64,000 nucleotides of DNA from Arsukibacterium tuosuense (lineage in GTDB: Bacteria; Pseudomonadota; Gammaproteobacteria; Enterobacterales; Alteromonadaceae): positions 868,001-932,000 of the forward strand of contig NZ_OBEB01000001.1 in assembly GCF_900215315.1 (NCBI RefSeq). The letters run 5' to 3'. This document shows positions 8,821-18,105 of this stretch, piece after piece. The position numbers and the translations under genes were made by a program. The notes under the pieces are model-generated. The model was not told where the DNA came from. It did no database searches and saw only the letters and a program-made list of their open reading frames with translations. How positions within the stretch are numbered: position 1 is the first letter of the stretch; each line of letters starts with the position of its first letter.

Positions 8821-9747
8821 TTAATCTATAGCCATCCAGTGCTGAACCGCTGAGGCCAGTTCATCCGGGTGAAACTTAGCAATAAACTGATCCGCACCAA
8901 CCTTTTTCACCATCGCCTCGTTAAATACGCCGCTCAGCGATGAATGCAGCACAATATGGACATTTTTCAGATGTTCATGCGCTTTCACTTCAGCTGTCAG
9001 GGTGTAGCCATCCATTTCCGGCATTTCAATATCAGAGATCAGCAGTGGTACATGGTCCGAGATATCGCCACCCAGTTCTTCAGCTTTTGCCAACAACCAG
9101 TTTAATGCCAAACGACCATCATTCACCAGTTCAACATTAATGCCAATTGAGCTTAATGCTCGTTTCACCTGGTTACGGGCTACCGCTGAGTCGTCTGCAA
9201 CCAATACAGTCAGTTTGGATAAGTCGCGCTCTGATTTGCGTTGCTTAATCTGTTCGCTCACTTCTTCATCTGGCGGTGATATTTCAGCAAACACCTTTTC
9301 TACATCCAGTATCTGGATGAGTTTATCGTCCAGTTGGGTTACTGCCGTCAGGTAGTGATTACGTCCGGCGCCTTTCGGCGGGGGCATAATTTGCTCCCAG
9401 TTAATATTAACGATACGGTCAATCCCCCCTACCAGAAACCCTTGTGTTGCACGATTATATTCGGTAACCAGTATATAAGCTTTGCTCAGATCTTCGATTG
9501 CCTTACCACCCGTTGCTTTGCTCAGGTCGATAACGGTAACCGGAATACCCCTTAAGTGGGCAATGCCGCGGACATGAGCATTGGCACCTGGCATATCGGT
9601 TAATTGCGGGCACTGAATGACTTCTCTGACCTTAAACACGTTAATGCCATAAGGTTGCTGCCCGGTTAAACGGAAAATCAGTAATTCCAGACGGTTCTGA
9701 CCAACGATATTGGTTCTCTGGTCTACTGAACTCATTAATGAACTCAT
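8821..9747 (-). CDS. cheV: Chemotaxis coupling protein CheV
   Basis: CheV couples receptors to CheA through a CheW-like domain (about residues 15-165, with YGINVFKVREVI and RGIPVTVIDLSKA) and carries a C-terminal receiver domain (about 185-305). The receiver keeps VLVADDSAVARNQ and the phosphoacceptor Asp in LLISDIEMPEMDGY. The frame opens at a TTG at 9765, but the ATG at 9747 sits behind a GAGAGGAA ribosome site, so I use it (308 aa). It lies 35 bp downstream of the MCP gene on the same strand, as the last gene of the porin-binding protein-MCP-CheV cluster. Confidence 0.95.
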   Translation of the reverse strand: MSSLMSSVDQRTNIVGQNRLELLIFRLTGQQPYGINVFKVREVIQCPQLTDMPGANAHVRGIAHLRGIPVTVIDLSKATGGKAIEDLSKAYILVTEYNRATQGFLVGGIDRIVNINWEQIMPPPKGAGRNHYLTAVTQLDDKLIQILDVEKVFAEISPPDEEVSEQIKQRKSERDLSKLTVLVADDSAVARNQVKRALSSIGINVELVNDGRLALNWLLAKAEELGGDISDHVPLLISDIEMPEMDGYTLTAEVKAHEHLKNVHIVLHSSLSGVFNEAMVKKVGADQFIAKFHPDELASAVQHWMAID

Positions 9748-9782
9748 GGTGGTTCCTCTCTGCAACCTGGGTTGCGTTAAAA

Positions 9783-11393
9783 TCAGGTCTCAAATTTCGA
9801 GCTGACAGTTACCAGAGATTCGGACAGTACCCGTAAATCGTCTGAAATACCATGCACACTCAACTGCAAGCTCTTAGTTTGGGCAAATGATCCTATCATT
9901 TTAGCGGTATTACTGGCGATTTGCTCGGCAACCATGGTTTGTTGTTCCGTGGCTGCAGCAATCTGCGCATTCAACATGCTGATTTGCTGCACTTCCTGAT
10001 TAATTTGCTCGATCGAGGTGCCGGCATCGGCGGCCAGACTGGCTGAATGTTCAGCATTACTGACTGCCTGGCTCATAATACTGACCGCACCACTGACATT
10101 ATCATTCAGTTGCCGCAGTACTTCCTGCACCATGGTGACGGATTTCGCTGTTTTCGACGATAGGTTGCGTACTTCATCAGCAACCACTGAGAAACCTCTG
10201 CCATGTTCTCCTGCTCTGGCCGCTTCGATTGCCGCATTTAATGCCAGTAAGTTAGTTTGATCAGCAATATCGTTGATGCTTTTCAGAATTTCAGTAACAT
10301 TTTTGGTTTTCTCAGCCAACTCGGTGATAACATCCTGAGCATGCTTAATTTCGTCAGACAAACCCTGCGAGTATTTCACGGCATGGCTGGTTTTGTCCAA
10401 ACCCAGCTTCGCCAGCTCATTTGCTTTACCTGCGCCGGTGGCAGCATCATTGGCCGATTGACTGATATCCTGCACCGACAACTGCATCTCTGCCATGCTG
10501 TGGCTGACAGTTTCTGAATTATCAGACTGCTCCAGGGTCATTTTCTCCATATTGTTCATGCCTGAAGCAAGATCTTTGGCGCTGCGGTTTAATGGCTCTA
10601 TGGTCTTGGCTAAATCGTTAAAAGACGTCTGCAGCATTTGAATAAACAAGTTAAACTGCTTAGCTACGACACCCAGCTCATCATTACCGGTTACCGGCAA
10701 ACGGCTGGCAAGATTGCCTTTTCCACTGGCCAGTTCTGCCAGTGAAACCCCCAAAGTTCTGGCTGAGTTGCTGATCCGACTGGCAATAAAATGGCCAAGG
10801 CCCGCCGTTAACAGTATCAGCACACTACCGAGCGCCAGAATCACGGTTAATGCCAGGTCCATATTATCGGACATATCTTCAATTGCCTGGGAAAAGCGCT
10901 CATCAGCCTGTTGTTCAAACTGAGTAAAGCGTGTGTTTAAACTTTCAAACTGCTCAGTTTTAGTAGCAACACTGGCCTGAATTTTGGCAAAGTCGACGTT
11001 ACCATCTATGAACTGCTGGGCAATGCCACCAGCCAGGCTGGCATAATCGGTGGCATCTTGTTGTAAATCATTCAGCAATTGCTGCTGGCGGGGGTTAAGG
11101 GCTTTCAGCCGTTCCAGGTTCTGTTGCAACTTATTGCTGTGTTGTTGCGCCGTGGCCAGTAAATCAGGATCTGACAAGGTCACTGCCTGAGTAAAAAACT
11201 CATCCAGAGAATTAAAACCTGAGTGAACCTGCGACGCCAATTTAGACGTTTCATACATGTAGTCCCGCATACTTTGCGTAGTGGCGTTATTTTTTGCTGT
11301 AAAAAACACACTGACCGCCACTACCGTTGAAAATGCAATTACTGCCAGGCCGATAACCAGCCAGATCTTCATCACTATCGACATATTTTTCAT
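9783..11393 (-). CDS. Methyl-accepting chemotaxis protein
   Basis: A 536-aa transmembrane chemoreceptor. TM1 covers about residues 9-31 and is followed by a roughly 150-residue periplasmic helical region (four-helix-bundle type, no Cache motifs seen). TM2 lies near 183-203, then come HAMP and the cytoplasmic signalling domain. The highly conserved hairpin tip is present ([20 protein letters not shown]). It signals to CheA through CheW or CheV. It lies between a PstS-like periplasmic protein gene and cheV in one direction. The binding protein could therefore present the ligand to this receptor, but that is inference from position. Confidence 0.93.
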   Translation of the reverse strand: MKNMSIVMKIWLVIGLAVIAFSTVVAVSVFFTAKNNATTQSMRDYMYETSKLASQVHSGFNSLDEFFTQAVTLSDPDLLATAQQHSNKLQQNLERLKALNPRQQQLLNDLQQDATDYASLAGGIAQQFIDGNVDFAKIQASVATKTEQFESLNTRFTQFEQQADERFSQAIEDMSDNMDLALTVILALGSVLILLTAGLGHFIASRISNSARTLGVSLAELASGKGNLASRLPVTGNDELGVVAKQFNLFIQMLQTSFNDLAKTIEPLNRSAKDLASGMNNMEKMTLEQSDNSETVSHSMAEMQLSVQDISQSANDAATGAGKANELAKLGLDKTSHAVKYSQGLSDEIKHAQDVITELAEKTKNVTEILKSINDIADQTNLLALNAAIEAARAGEHGRGFSVVADEVRNLSSKTAKSVTMVQEVLRQLNDNVSGAVSIMSQAVSNAEHSASLAADAGTSIEQINQEVQQISMLNAQIAAATEQQTMVAEQIASNTAKMIGSFAQTKSLQLSVHGISDDLRVLSESLVTVSSKFET

Positions 11394-11440
11394 AACAATA
11401 CTCTTTTACGCCAACCAGCAAACTGCCTGCAATGCCGCAG

Positions 11441-11848
11441 TTAGTTCAGGGTAAGGACAACTTTTACTGCATCTGTTACGCTGGTGGCATCAACATAGCC
11501 AATAGCATTCGGGTTCTGTGCGACATGCTCAATTACCGCCGCTTCTGTTGCTAATTCCAGAGGTGGGGTTCCTTTGCCGGTAAATACCAGTTTAGACCAA
11601 TGGGCCTTTAACTGAGCGGAAGAACGACCCACTCCTTTTTCATCAAACTGGCCACGTAATGGCGAGCTTTCTGCAATATTAACCGCAGCCAGTGCTGATG
11701 AACGGCCAGTATAAAGACGGGTCAGCTCATCATTAGTCAGCGCTGTGGTGTTGGCCGGGTTCACAATAACAGCTATGTCAGCGGCGACTGGCATCACGGC
11801 GCCAGAAGCTGCAAGGAGTAAAACAATGGCTAAGTATCTGCTCAACAT
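11441..11848 (-). CDS. Short PstS-like periplasmic substrate-binding protein
   Basis: This 135-aa exported protein has a signal peptide (MLSRYLAIVLLLAASGAVMPVAA) followed by a single lobe resembling the N-terminal part of phosphate-binding proteins: ALTNDELTRLYTGRS, a phosphate-type SSPLRGQF segment, and NPNAIGYVDA. Full PstS proteins are about 330 aa, so this is a compact one-lobe version, a family common beside porins in marine gammaproteobacteria. AAGGAGCC precedes the ATG. The porin gene ends 9 bp upstream, indicating an operon. The ligand is not proven. Confidence 0.8.
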   Translation of the reverse strand: MLSRYLAIVLLLAASGAVMPVAADIAVIVNPANTTALTNDELTRLYTGRSSALAAVNIAESSPLRGQFDEKGVGRSSAQLKAHWSKLVFTGKGTPPLELATEAAVIEHVAQNPNAIGYVDATSVTDAVKVVLTLN

Positions 11849-11857
11849 AAAGGCTCC

Positions 11858-13012
11858 TTAAAAAACCAAGTCGACACCAAGTGCCAGTACGCCGTTACGC
11901 TGGCCGGTGGTGTCATTATCTTCAGAACTAAACTGTGCTTTAAAAGCAGCGGAAGGATGAAAATCGTAACGAACACCAACATTCCAGGTGCTGGCATCCC
12001 GCTCCTGACTGGCTACCAGCCCCTGAACCGGCACCAGCAGTTGCGGTGGTAATACAGCAGTATACGGCTGGTAAATGCTTACCACCGCATCATTATTTTC
12101 ACGTTCATAGGAAACATAAGGGGTAAAGCTATCAAAACGTTTGCCCAACGACACGTACCAGTTTTTCTGGGTAGAAATAAAGCTATTTTCTACTTCAACC
12201 CGGGTATATTCAGCAACCGCAATCCAGTTACTGTCATCATAAGTCAGGCCAACACCAATAAAGTTAGAGCTTTCATCGTCGATATCGATTGCCGTCACGA
12301 TGGGTGCCAGACCATTTGCTGTCAGGGCCTGATATAAATTACCAACAGTAAAATCCGGCGCGAGAGTTACCGGTGAGGTATCAATACTGGTTTTACCGGT
12401 TAAATAGGCGAAGCGGGCGCTGAAAGAGTCTTTCGCCAGCTCCCAGGTTATCCCGGCAATATTGTCAATCTGAGCACTGACCTGAGCGCCGCTCAGGCTG
12501 GCGTTACCATCATAACCACCAAAAATAAGTTGCAAGGTAGAATCGACATTGCCCAGCTGCGCGGTGCGATAAAATGTTAACCCCTCAATAGTGTCAAAAC
12601 CCAGGCCATAAACGCCTTGCGGCACCCGCAACCAGTCGTAGGCGTAGCCAACATCCTTAAAATCAGAATACTTATAAAAAGGCGTACGCAGTCTTCCGGC
12701 GTTAATCGTCATATTGTCGCTGAGCTGATAGCTGATAAACGCCCATTCAAAACCAACATCAAAATCATCCCTGCCCCGCCCAAGCAACTGCGCAGTAACC
12801 GATAACTTTTCGCCCAAATCTGATTTAACCTGCAGTGCAATCAGGCTTTCATTTTTAAAATCCAGGGTGTCGTCATAGCCGTACAATTGCTCATCGCTGC
12901 CGGTGGTGATACCCGCTTTGATTGAAGCGAAACCGTTGATAGTGGTATTGGAGTATGCAGTAGCCGGAACCAAAGCAACTGCGAATGACAGGGCTAACAA
13001 ACTTTTTCTCAT
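11858..13012 (-). CDS. Outer-membrane porin
   Basis: A 384-aa beta-barrel protein with signal peptide MRKSLLALSFAVALVPATAYS and the pattern of alternating residues typical of porins (INGFASIKAGITTG, NMTINAGRLRTPFYKYSD, SWELAK-like strands). It ends in a hydrophobic residue (ALGVDLVF), the C-terminal Phe signature for outer-membrane insertion. GAGGT precedes the ATG. It is the first gene of the cluster with the PstS-like protein, MCP and CheV, suggesting uptake and sensing of a shared solute. Confidence 0.85.
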   Translation of the reverse strand: MRKSLLALSFAVALVPATAYSNTTINGFASIKAGITTGSDEQLYGYDDTLDFKNESLIALQVKSDLGEKLSVTAQLLGRGRDDFDVGFEWAFISYQLSDNMTINAGRLRTPFYKYSDFKDVGYAYDWLRVPQGVYGLGFDTIEGLTFYRTAQLGNVDSTLQLIFGGYDGNASLSGAQVSAQIDNIAGITWELAKDSFSARFAYLTGKTSIDTSPVTLAPDFTVGNLYQALTANGLAPIVTAIDIDDESSNFIGVGLTYDDSNWIAVAEYTRVEVENSFISTQKNWYVSLGKRFDSFTPYVSYERENNDAVVSIYQPYTAVLPPQLLVPVQGLVASQERDASTWNVGVRYDFHPSAAFKAQFSSEDNDTTGQRNGVLALGVDLVF

Positions 13013-13382
13013 TATTACCTCGCTGAACTATATTGGCGGCTTCATACATCATCAGCTGCTTATATAGTATATTACCGGAATGAAACCATTGATTATTTTT
13101 ATCATTGCCAAATAGAGCGTAGGCTATAACCGGCAAAATTGGCATAACTTTTAAGCAAATTTATTTGTCTCAGAACAAAAAAAACACGGTTAACTTAAGA
13201 TCAGCCTAAATTAGTACGGCTAACCATAGAAAAGTGGTTCAGTGACACCCCGCCGCACAAAACCCGATAGCTAGCTGATTATAGTGGTGCACAGGTTGCC
13301 AGTGTCTTGACAAGATGTTTGCTGACACCGAGTATAGCGTCGACCCGCGTATAATACGCTACAACGTAGAATAAGAGTTATT
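13013..13382. other. Divergent promoter region between porin and S46 peptidase genes
   Basis: No gene is supported in these 370 bp. A consensus -10 TATAAT lies at 13350-13355, 28 bp before the peptidase ATG, without a clear -35 at normal spacing. On the other strand TATACT (13071-13066) lies about 55 bp ahead of the porin ATG. Both are reasonable but unproven promoter elements. Confidence 0.45.
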
Positions 13383-15539
13383 ATGAAAAGATCCCTGTTA
13401 TTACTGGCGCTTGCCAGTAGCATGGCAATGGCTGATGAGGGCATGTGGATGCCGCAGCAGCTGCCTGATATTGCCGCAGAATTAGAAACTGCTGGCTTAG
13501 CGCTGAACCCGGCAAACCTGACCAAACTTACTGAATTTCCGATGGCGGCGATCGTCAGTCTGGGAGGATGCTCTGCATCATTTGTATCGCCTGAAGGACT
13601 GGTCGTTACCAATCATCACTGTGTTTATAACAGTATTGCCCACAATTCCACCCCCGAAAACGATTTACTTGCCAACGGCTTTCTGGCATCAAAAATGGCT
13701 GACGAAGTTCCTGCAGCCCCAGGCAGTCGGGTATATGTCACCAAAGCTGTAGATAATGTCACGACGCAAGTTATTGACGCAGCAACCGCCAAACTGAGCG
13801 GCAAAAAACGGATTGACGCAATAGAAGTAAACCAGAAAAAATTAATAGCGGAGTGTGAGCAGGATGAAGGCCACCGCTGCCGGGTAGCCGCTTATTACGG
13901 TAGCCTGGAATATTACCTGATTAAACAGCTGGAAATTAAGGACGTGCGGCTGGTGCATGCCCCGGCAGAGGGTGTGGGCAAATTCGGTGGCGACACTGAC
14001 AACTGGATGTGGCCCCGTCATACCGGCGATTATGGCTTTTTACGGGCCTATGTAAGCCCGGATGGTAAGTCTGCTGATTACCATCAAGACAATGTTCCTT
14101 ATAAGCCAGACCATTACCTTAAGCTGGCAGCCAAAGGTTTAGAAGAGGGTGATTTTGTTATGGCGCTGGGTTACCCGGGCCGGACTAACCGTCATCGGCT
14201 ACCCTCAGAAGTAAGTGAAACCTTTGAGTGGAGCTACCCTAATACCGTACAACAGTTTAAAGACACGCTGGCAATCATTGACCGGGTGACGTCAACCAAC
14301 AAAGATGCTGAGCTTAAATACGCCAGCAGAGTGGCGGGCCTTAACAATTACATGAAAAACCGTCAGGGTATGCTCGACAGCTTTGCAGAAAGTGACTTTC
14401 TACAACGGAAAACAGCTGAGCATCAGGCCCTGACTTCATGGGTTAACAGCAGTCGTGATAACAAAAAAGCTTACGCCAAAGACCTGATAACCATTGACAA
14501 ACTATTAGCCGAACAACATCTTAAAGCCCGTGCCGATTATGCCCTTAACAACGCTACGCCACGCTTACTAACTGTATCCCGCTATTTATACCGTTTAGCA
14601 CAGGAAAGTACCAAGCCTGACACCGAGCGCAAAGCCGGTTATCAGCAACGGGATATCCCACGCTTTAAAGCTTTTGTCGCCGGCATGGAACGCAACTTTG
14701 ATGTCAGCGTTGAAAAAGCACTGGATTTACATAATCTGACGAAGTACGTTGCCCTGCCGAAAAAACAGCGCAATGCCGACTTTGACAGCGCTCTCGGTAT
14801 TAAAGGTAGCATGAGCAACAGTGAACTGGCAGCGCTTATTGATAGCTGGTACGCCAATACTGGTTTGACTGAGTTAAGTAACCGGACAGCATTAATTGAC
14901 AGCACACCAGCGCAATTTAGCCAGAGTGCCGATCCATTCGTGAGCGCTGCAGTTGCCTTGTACAAGGCTGACTTAAAACAGGAAGCGGAAGAGGAAGAAC
15001 TTGGCGGCAAGATCCAACAGGCCTATGCCAGTTACATGCGGGCAAAGATGGCCTTTATGCAAGCGCAAGGGAAAGCTGTTTATCCGGACGCTAACAGCAC
15101 GTTGCGAGTTACCTACGGTAATGTAAAAGGCCGGGCGCATGGTAACGAAGACGGCAACGCCTGGGCGCCATTTACCACCCTGCGCGGTATTACTGCCAAA
15201 GCGACGGGTGAAGGTGAGTTTAATGCGCCAGCCGAGCAACTTGCGGCAATAAAAGCCAAAAACTACGGGCGTTATCTGGAGCCTGGCCTGAATTCAGTGC
15301 CAGTGAACTATCTGGCTACCCTGGATATTACCGGCGGCAATTCAGGTTCAGCAATTTTAAACAGCAAAGGCGAATTTGTCGGCCTGGCGTTTGATGGTAC
15401 GCTGGATTCAATCATCTCAGACTGGGATTATAATCCGGCTAACACCCGTTCTATTCAGGTAGACCATCGCTTTATGCTATGGCAAATGCAACAGGTAGAT
15501 AAAGCAACGGCACTGTTGAAGGAAATCGGCGTTCAATAG
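13383..15539 (+). CDS. S46 family dipeptidyl-peptidase (DPP7/DPP11 type)
   Basis: An exported serine exopeptidase (718 aa) that removes N-terminal dipeptides in the periplasm. It has a signal peptide (MKRSLLLLALASSMAMA), the catalytic His in VVTNHHC (about 77-80), the Asp region TDNWMWPRHTGDYGF, and the nucleophile Ser at about 654 in GGNSGSA. The residue 18 positions after the Ser is Gly (AFDGT). In this family Gly there goes with hydrophobic P1 preference (DPP7), while Arg marks the acidic-specific DPP11; this suggests DPP7-like specificity. Standalone gene with its own terminator. Confidence 0.92.
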   Translation: MKRSLLLLALASSMAMADEGMWMPQQLPDIAAELETAGLALNPANLTKLTEFPMAAIVSLGGCSASFVSPEGLVVTNHHCVYNSIAHNSTPENDLLANGFLASKMADEVPAAPGSRVYVTKAVDNVTTQVIDAATAKLSGKKRIDAIEVNQKKLIAECEQDEGHRCRVAAYYGSLEYYLIKQLEIKDVRLVHAPAEGVGKFGGDTDNWMWPRHTGDYGFLRAYVSPDGKSADYHQDNVPYKPDHYLKLAAKGLEEGDFVMALGYPGRTNRHRLPSEVSETFEWSYPNTVQQFKDTLAIIDRVTSTNKDAELKYASRVAGLNNYMKNRQGMLDSFAESDFLQRKTAEHQALTSWVNSSRDNKKAYAKDLITIDKLLAEQHLKARADYALNNATPRLLTVSRYLYRLAQESTKPDTERKAGYQQRDIPRFKAFVAGMERNFDVSVEKALDLHNLTKYVALPKKQRNADFDSALGIKGSMSNSELAALIDSWYANTGLTELSNRTALIDSTPAQFSQSADPFVSAAVALYKADLKQEAEEEELGGKIQQAYASYMRAKMAFMQAQGKAVYPDANSTLRVTYGNVKGRAHGNEDGNAWAPFTTLRGITAKATGEGEFNAPAEQLAAIKAKNYGRYLEPGLNSVPVNYLATLDITGGNSGSAILNSKGEFVGLAFDGTLDSIISDWDYNPANTRSIQVDHRFMLWQMQQVDKATALLKEIGVQ

Positions 15540-15583
15540 CCAGCTGGGCGGGTAAACCGCCATTACTGTATCTTTATCTTTGT

Positions 15584-15613
15584 AAAAAACCTCTGCCTGG
15601 CAGAGGTTTTTTT
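15584..15613 (+). terminator. Rho-independent terminator after the S46 peptidase gene
   Basis: The stem AAAAAACCTCTGC pairs with GCAGAGGTTTTTT around a CTG loop, followed by TTTATAG. It lies 45 bp after the peptidase stop. Confidence 0.88.
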
Positions 15614-15672
15614 ATAGTAAAGTTTGCTTAAAACTGGTTAATCTCAATTATGACAACTAAAATTAAGATTCA

Positions 15673-17376
15673 ATGGCTAAACATAGTAAGTATTTGCTTA
15701 AAGAATCCAGCTTAATTCAAATGCTTGATCCTCTGGCCGCTGACTGGAACAAATCACAGCGTTCAGCCCCTGACAATGCCGCCAGCAATCTCGCAGCAGA
15801 AATAGACTTTTCCCGTTTAAACAGCTTGTTTGATCACTTTCTTGACGCGATGGGGATCGCTATTGCTTTGGTGGGGTTAGACGGCAAAATACTCGCATCA
15901 TCGAAATGGCAACGCGCCTGTATTCAGTTTCACCGGGTAAATAAAACCAGCCGCCAGCGCTGCCACGAGAGCGACATAGACTTAGCAAGCCAGTTACAGC
16001 AAGGCAGCAATTACGCGTTGTACAAATGTGGCAATGGCTTAACTGACTGCTCAACGCCACTTATTGTCGATGATGTTCATCTCGCTAATTTATTTATTGG
16101 CCAATTCTTTCTGACTGAACCCGATTTAGCATTCTTTACCTCCCAGGGGCAGGAACTTGGATTCAGTGAACAGGAATACCTCAGTGCGATAGCAGAAGTG
16201 CCAATAGTGGCAGAAGAAAAACTTCCCGCGCTATTAAATTTACTGACCTCACTGGCACAACAAATTGCCGAGCTTAGCATGGCCAATAAACGCTATGCCC
16301 ATACCGTTAATACCGTTGAGCAACAGATTGCCGAGCGCACGCAGGAACTTGAGCTACAAAATCTGATTCTAAGCCAGATAAGTCAGGGGGCGGGGCTAAC
16401 CGACATTTTAACTTGTATGGTCAGGCAAATTGAATTACTGCACCCGGGCATGCGCTGCTCAGTATTGTTGTTGGATCCAACCGGCCAGCATTTGCGGCAC
16501 GGTGCGGCGCCCTCCCTGCCTGATTTCTATAATGAGGCAGTAGATAATCTGGCCATTGGTATCGGCCAGGGGTCTTGCGGCACAGCGGCTTACACCGGTG
16601 AGCCGGTAATCGTCGAAGACATTAACAGCCATCCTTACTGGCAGCCCTTTCTGGAGTTAACCCAGGCCGCCAATCTGGCCGCCTGCTGGTCGCAGCCGAT
16701 AAAAAACGCCGAAGGCAAAGTACTGGGTACTTTTGGTATTTATCATAGCGAACCTTGCCAACCCACTGCCAGCCAACGTCAGCAAATTACCAGATACAGT
16801 AATCTGGCCGAGTTGGCAATCGACCGCAGCGTGTCGGCAGAAAAAATTCGCCGGTTGGCGTTTTACGATGATTTAACCGGGCTGCCCAACCGACGCTTAC
16901 TGGAGGAACGTTTGCACCACGCTATTGTAAACAGCAAACGCAGTAAAAATTATTGCGCCATGATGTTTATTGATTTGGACAATTTCAAACCGGTAAATGA
17001 TTTATATGGTCATAAAACCGGTGATCAGGTGCTTTGTCAGGTGGGAGAGCGTATTGGTCAGGTGGTACGGGAAGCCGATACCGTAGCCAGGTTTGGTGGC
17101 GATGAATTTATTGTTGTTTTACATGAGATTGCCAGTAACAAAGCAAATTGCAGGCAACGTGCCGAACAGGTCGCAATTAAAATAGCAGCAACTATTAGTG
17201 AACCACTGATGATTGATAAAGAAAAAAAGCTAAGCCACTGTTGCAATAGCAGTATTGGCCTGGTGCTGTTCAGTGGCGAACAGACAGCTGCCGACTTATT
17301 GCTACGCCAGGCAGACGCGGCAATGTACCAGGCGAAGAGCCGCGGCAAAAATCAGTTTTGCTGGTATCAGCCCTGA
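15673..17376 (+). CDS. Diguanylate cyclase with PocR and GAF sensor domains
   Basis: A 567-aa soluble cyclic-di-GMP synthase. The N-terminal PocR-type sensory domain (about 45-205) has cysteines at 83, 97, 119 and 126 (RCHESD, YKCGNGLTDC). A short coiled coil around 210-230 is followed by a GAF domain (about 235-385) and the GGDEF domain (about 390-567). The active site is intact (ARFGGDEF, 475-479), and the RxxD inhibitory site READ is at 466-469, so product inhibition is expected. No membrane segments are present. The last 10 bp overlap the convergent CBS gene. Confidence 0.93.
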   Translation: MAKHSKYLLKESSLIQMLDPLAADWNKSQRSAPDNAASNLAAEIDFSRLNSLFDHFLDAMGIAIALVGLDGKILASSKWQRACIQFHRVNKTSRQRCHESDIDLASQLQQGSNYALYKCGNGLTDCSTPLIVDDVHLANLFIGQFFLTEPDLAFFTSQGQELGFSEQEYLSAIAEVPIVAEEKLPALLNLLTSLAQQIAELSMANKRYAHTVNTVEQQIAERTQELELQNLILSQISQGAGLTDILTCMVRQIELLHPGMRCSVLLLDPTGQHLRHGAAPSLPDFYNEAVDNLAIGIGQGSCGTAAYTGEPVIVEDINSHPYWQPFLELTQAANLAACWSQPIKNAEGKVLGTFGIYHSEPCQPTASQRQQITRYSNLAELAIDRSVSAEKIRRLAFYDDLTGLPNRRLLEERLHHAIVNSKRSKNYCAMMFIDLDNFKPVNDLYGHKTGDQVLCQVGERIGQVVREADTVARFGGDEFIVVLHEIASNKANCRQRAEQVAIKIAATISEPLMIDKEKKLSHCCNSSIGLVLFSGEQTAADLLLRQADAAMYQAKSRGKNQFCWYQP

Positions 17377-17804
17377 GGCTTTGCTTTTAACAAGCGCGCT
17401 GCCAACCTGACAAAGTCCGAGGAGGTTAAAATACCAATAATCTTATTAGCACTGTCTACTACTGGTAAGCAACCATGACGGTTAGACACAAAAAAGTCAG
17501 CGACATCAGAGAGCGATTGTTCAGCGTTGACAGCTGCAAAATCAGTCGCCATTAACTCGCTTACCAACAGCTGTTTTTCTTTGCGTTCTAATGCCACAGC
17601 GCCATACTGAGCCATTAGCCCCATCACCTTAGCGATCATTATTTTCTGGGTTAGCATCCCAACCAGCTCGCCATTAGCGTCAATTACCGGAATATGCCGC
17701 ACGTTTTTCTGGCGCATTAAATCATGAGCATCTTTCAGACTGGCGCTACGAAGCACGCATAGAGGGTCTGCTGTCATTAGTTCGGCAACGGTCGTAATGG
17801 TCAT
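17367..17804 (-). CDS. CBS-domain-pair protein
   Basis: This 145-aa protein consists almost entirely of two CBS domains: VAELMTADPLCVLRSASLKDAHDLM...HIPVIDANGELVGMLT (about 5-60) and VSELMATDFAAVNAEQSL...CLPVVDSANKIIGILTSSDFVRLA (about 80-138). CBS pairs bind adenosine nucleotides and usually regulate a partner; here they stand alone, so the partner is unknown. The gene converges on the diguanylate cyclase gene with a 10-bp tail overlap. Confidence 0.9.
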   Translation of the reverse strand: MTITTVAELMTADPLCVLRSASLKDAHDLMRQKNVRHIPVIDANGELVGMLTQKIMIAKVMGLMAQYGAVALERKEKQLLVSELMATDFAAVNAEQSLSDVADFFVSNRHGCLPVVDSANKIIGILTSSDFVRLAARLLKAKPQG

Positions 17805-18105
17805 AAAAATAACTCCTTGTCCGGTTATAATAATAGTCGGGCTAACATCAGCACCCTGATACAGGTATAGCGAAAATTTTACCGTCCTGCCTGAAGCTGG
17901 ATCACGTTTAATGTGGATATTCTGTTTTATTTAACGCAATTGGCCAAATAACAGTGGTGTACGATAAACCATAACTGCAGGTCGTCAGTACTATTAACTC
18001 TGCGGTTATAAGCATTAAAACCAACACAGATAGTGTTACTAAATTTCACAAATAAAGGCAGCAATAATAGTTATACTTAGCCCTGATATTTGATAAGGAG
18101 AATCC
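17805..18105. other. Intergenic region between CBS gene and RND operon
   Basis: About 300 bp with no coding frame worth calling. It must contain the divergent promoters. A TATACT at 18072-18077 is placed 28 bp before the plus-strand ATG, with no good -35. I see no clear operator palindrome and no regulator gene next to it. Confidence 0.4.
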
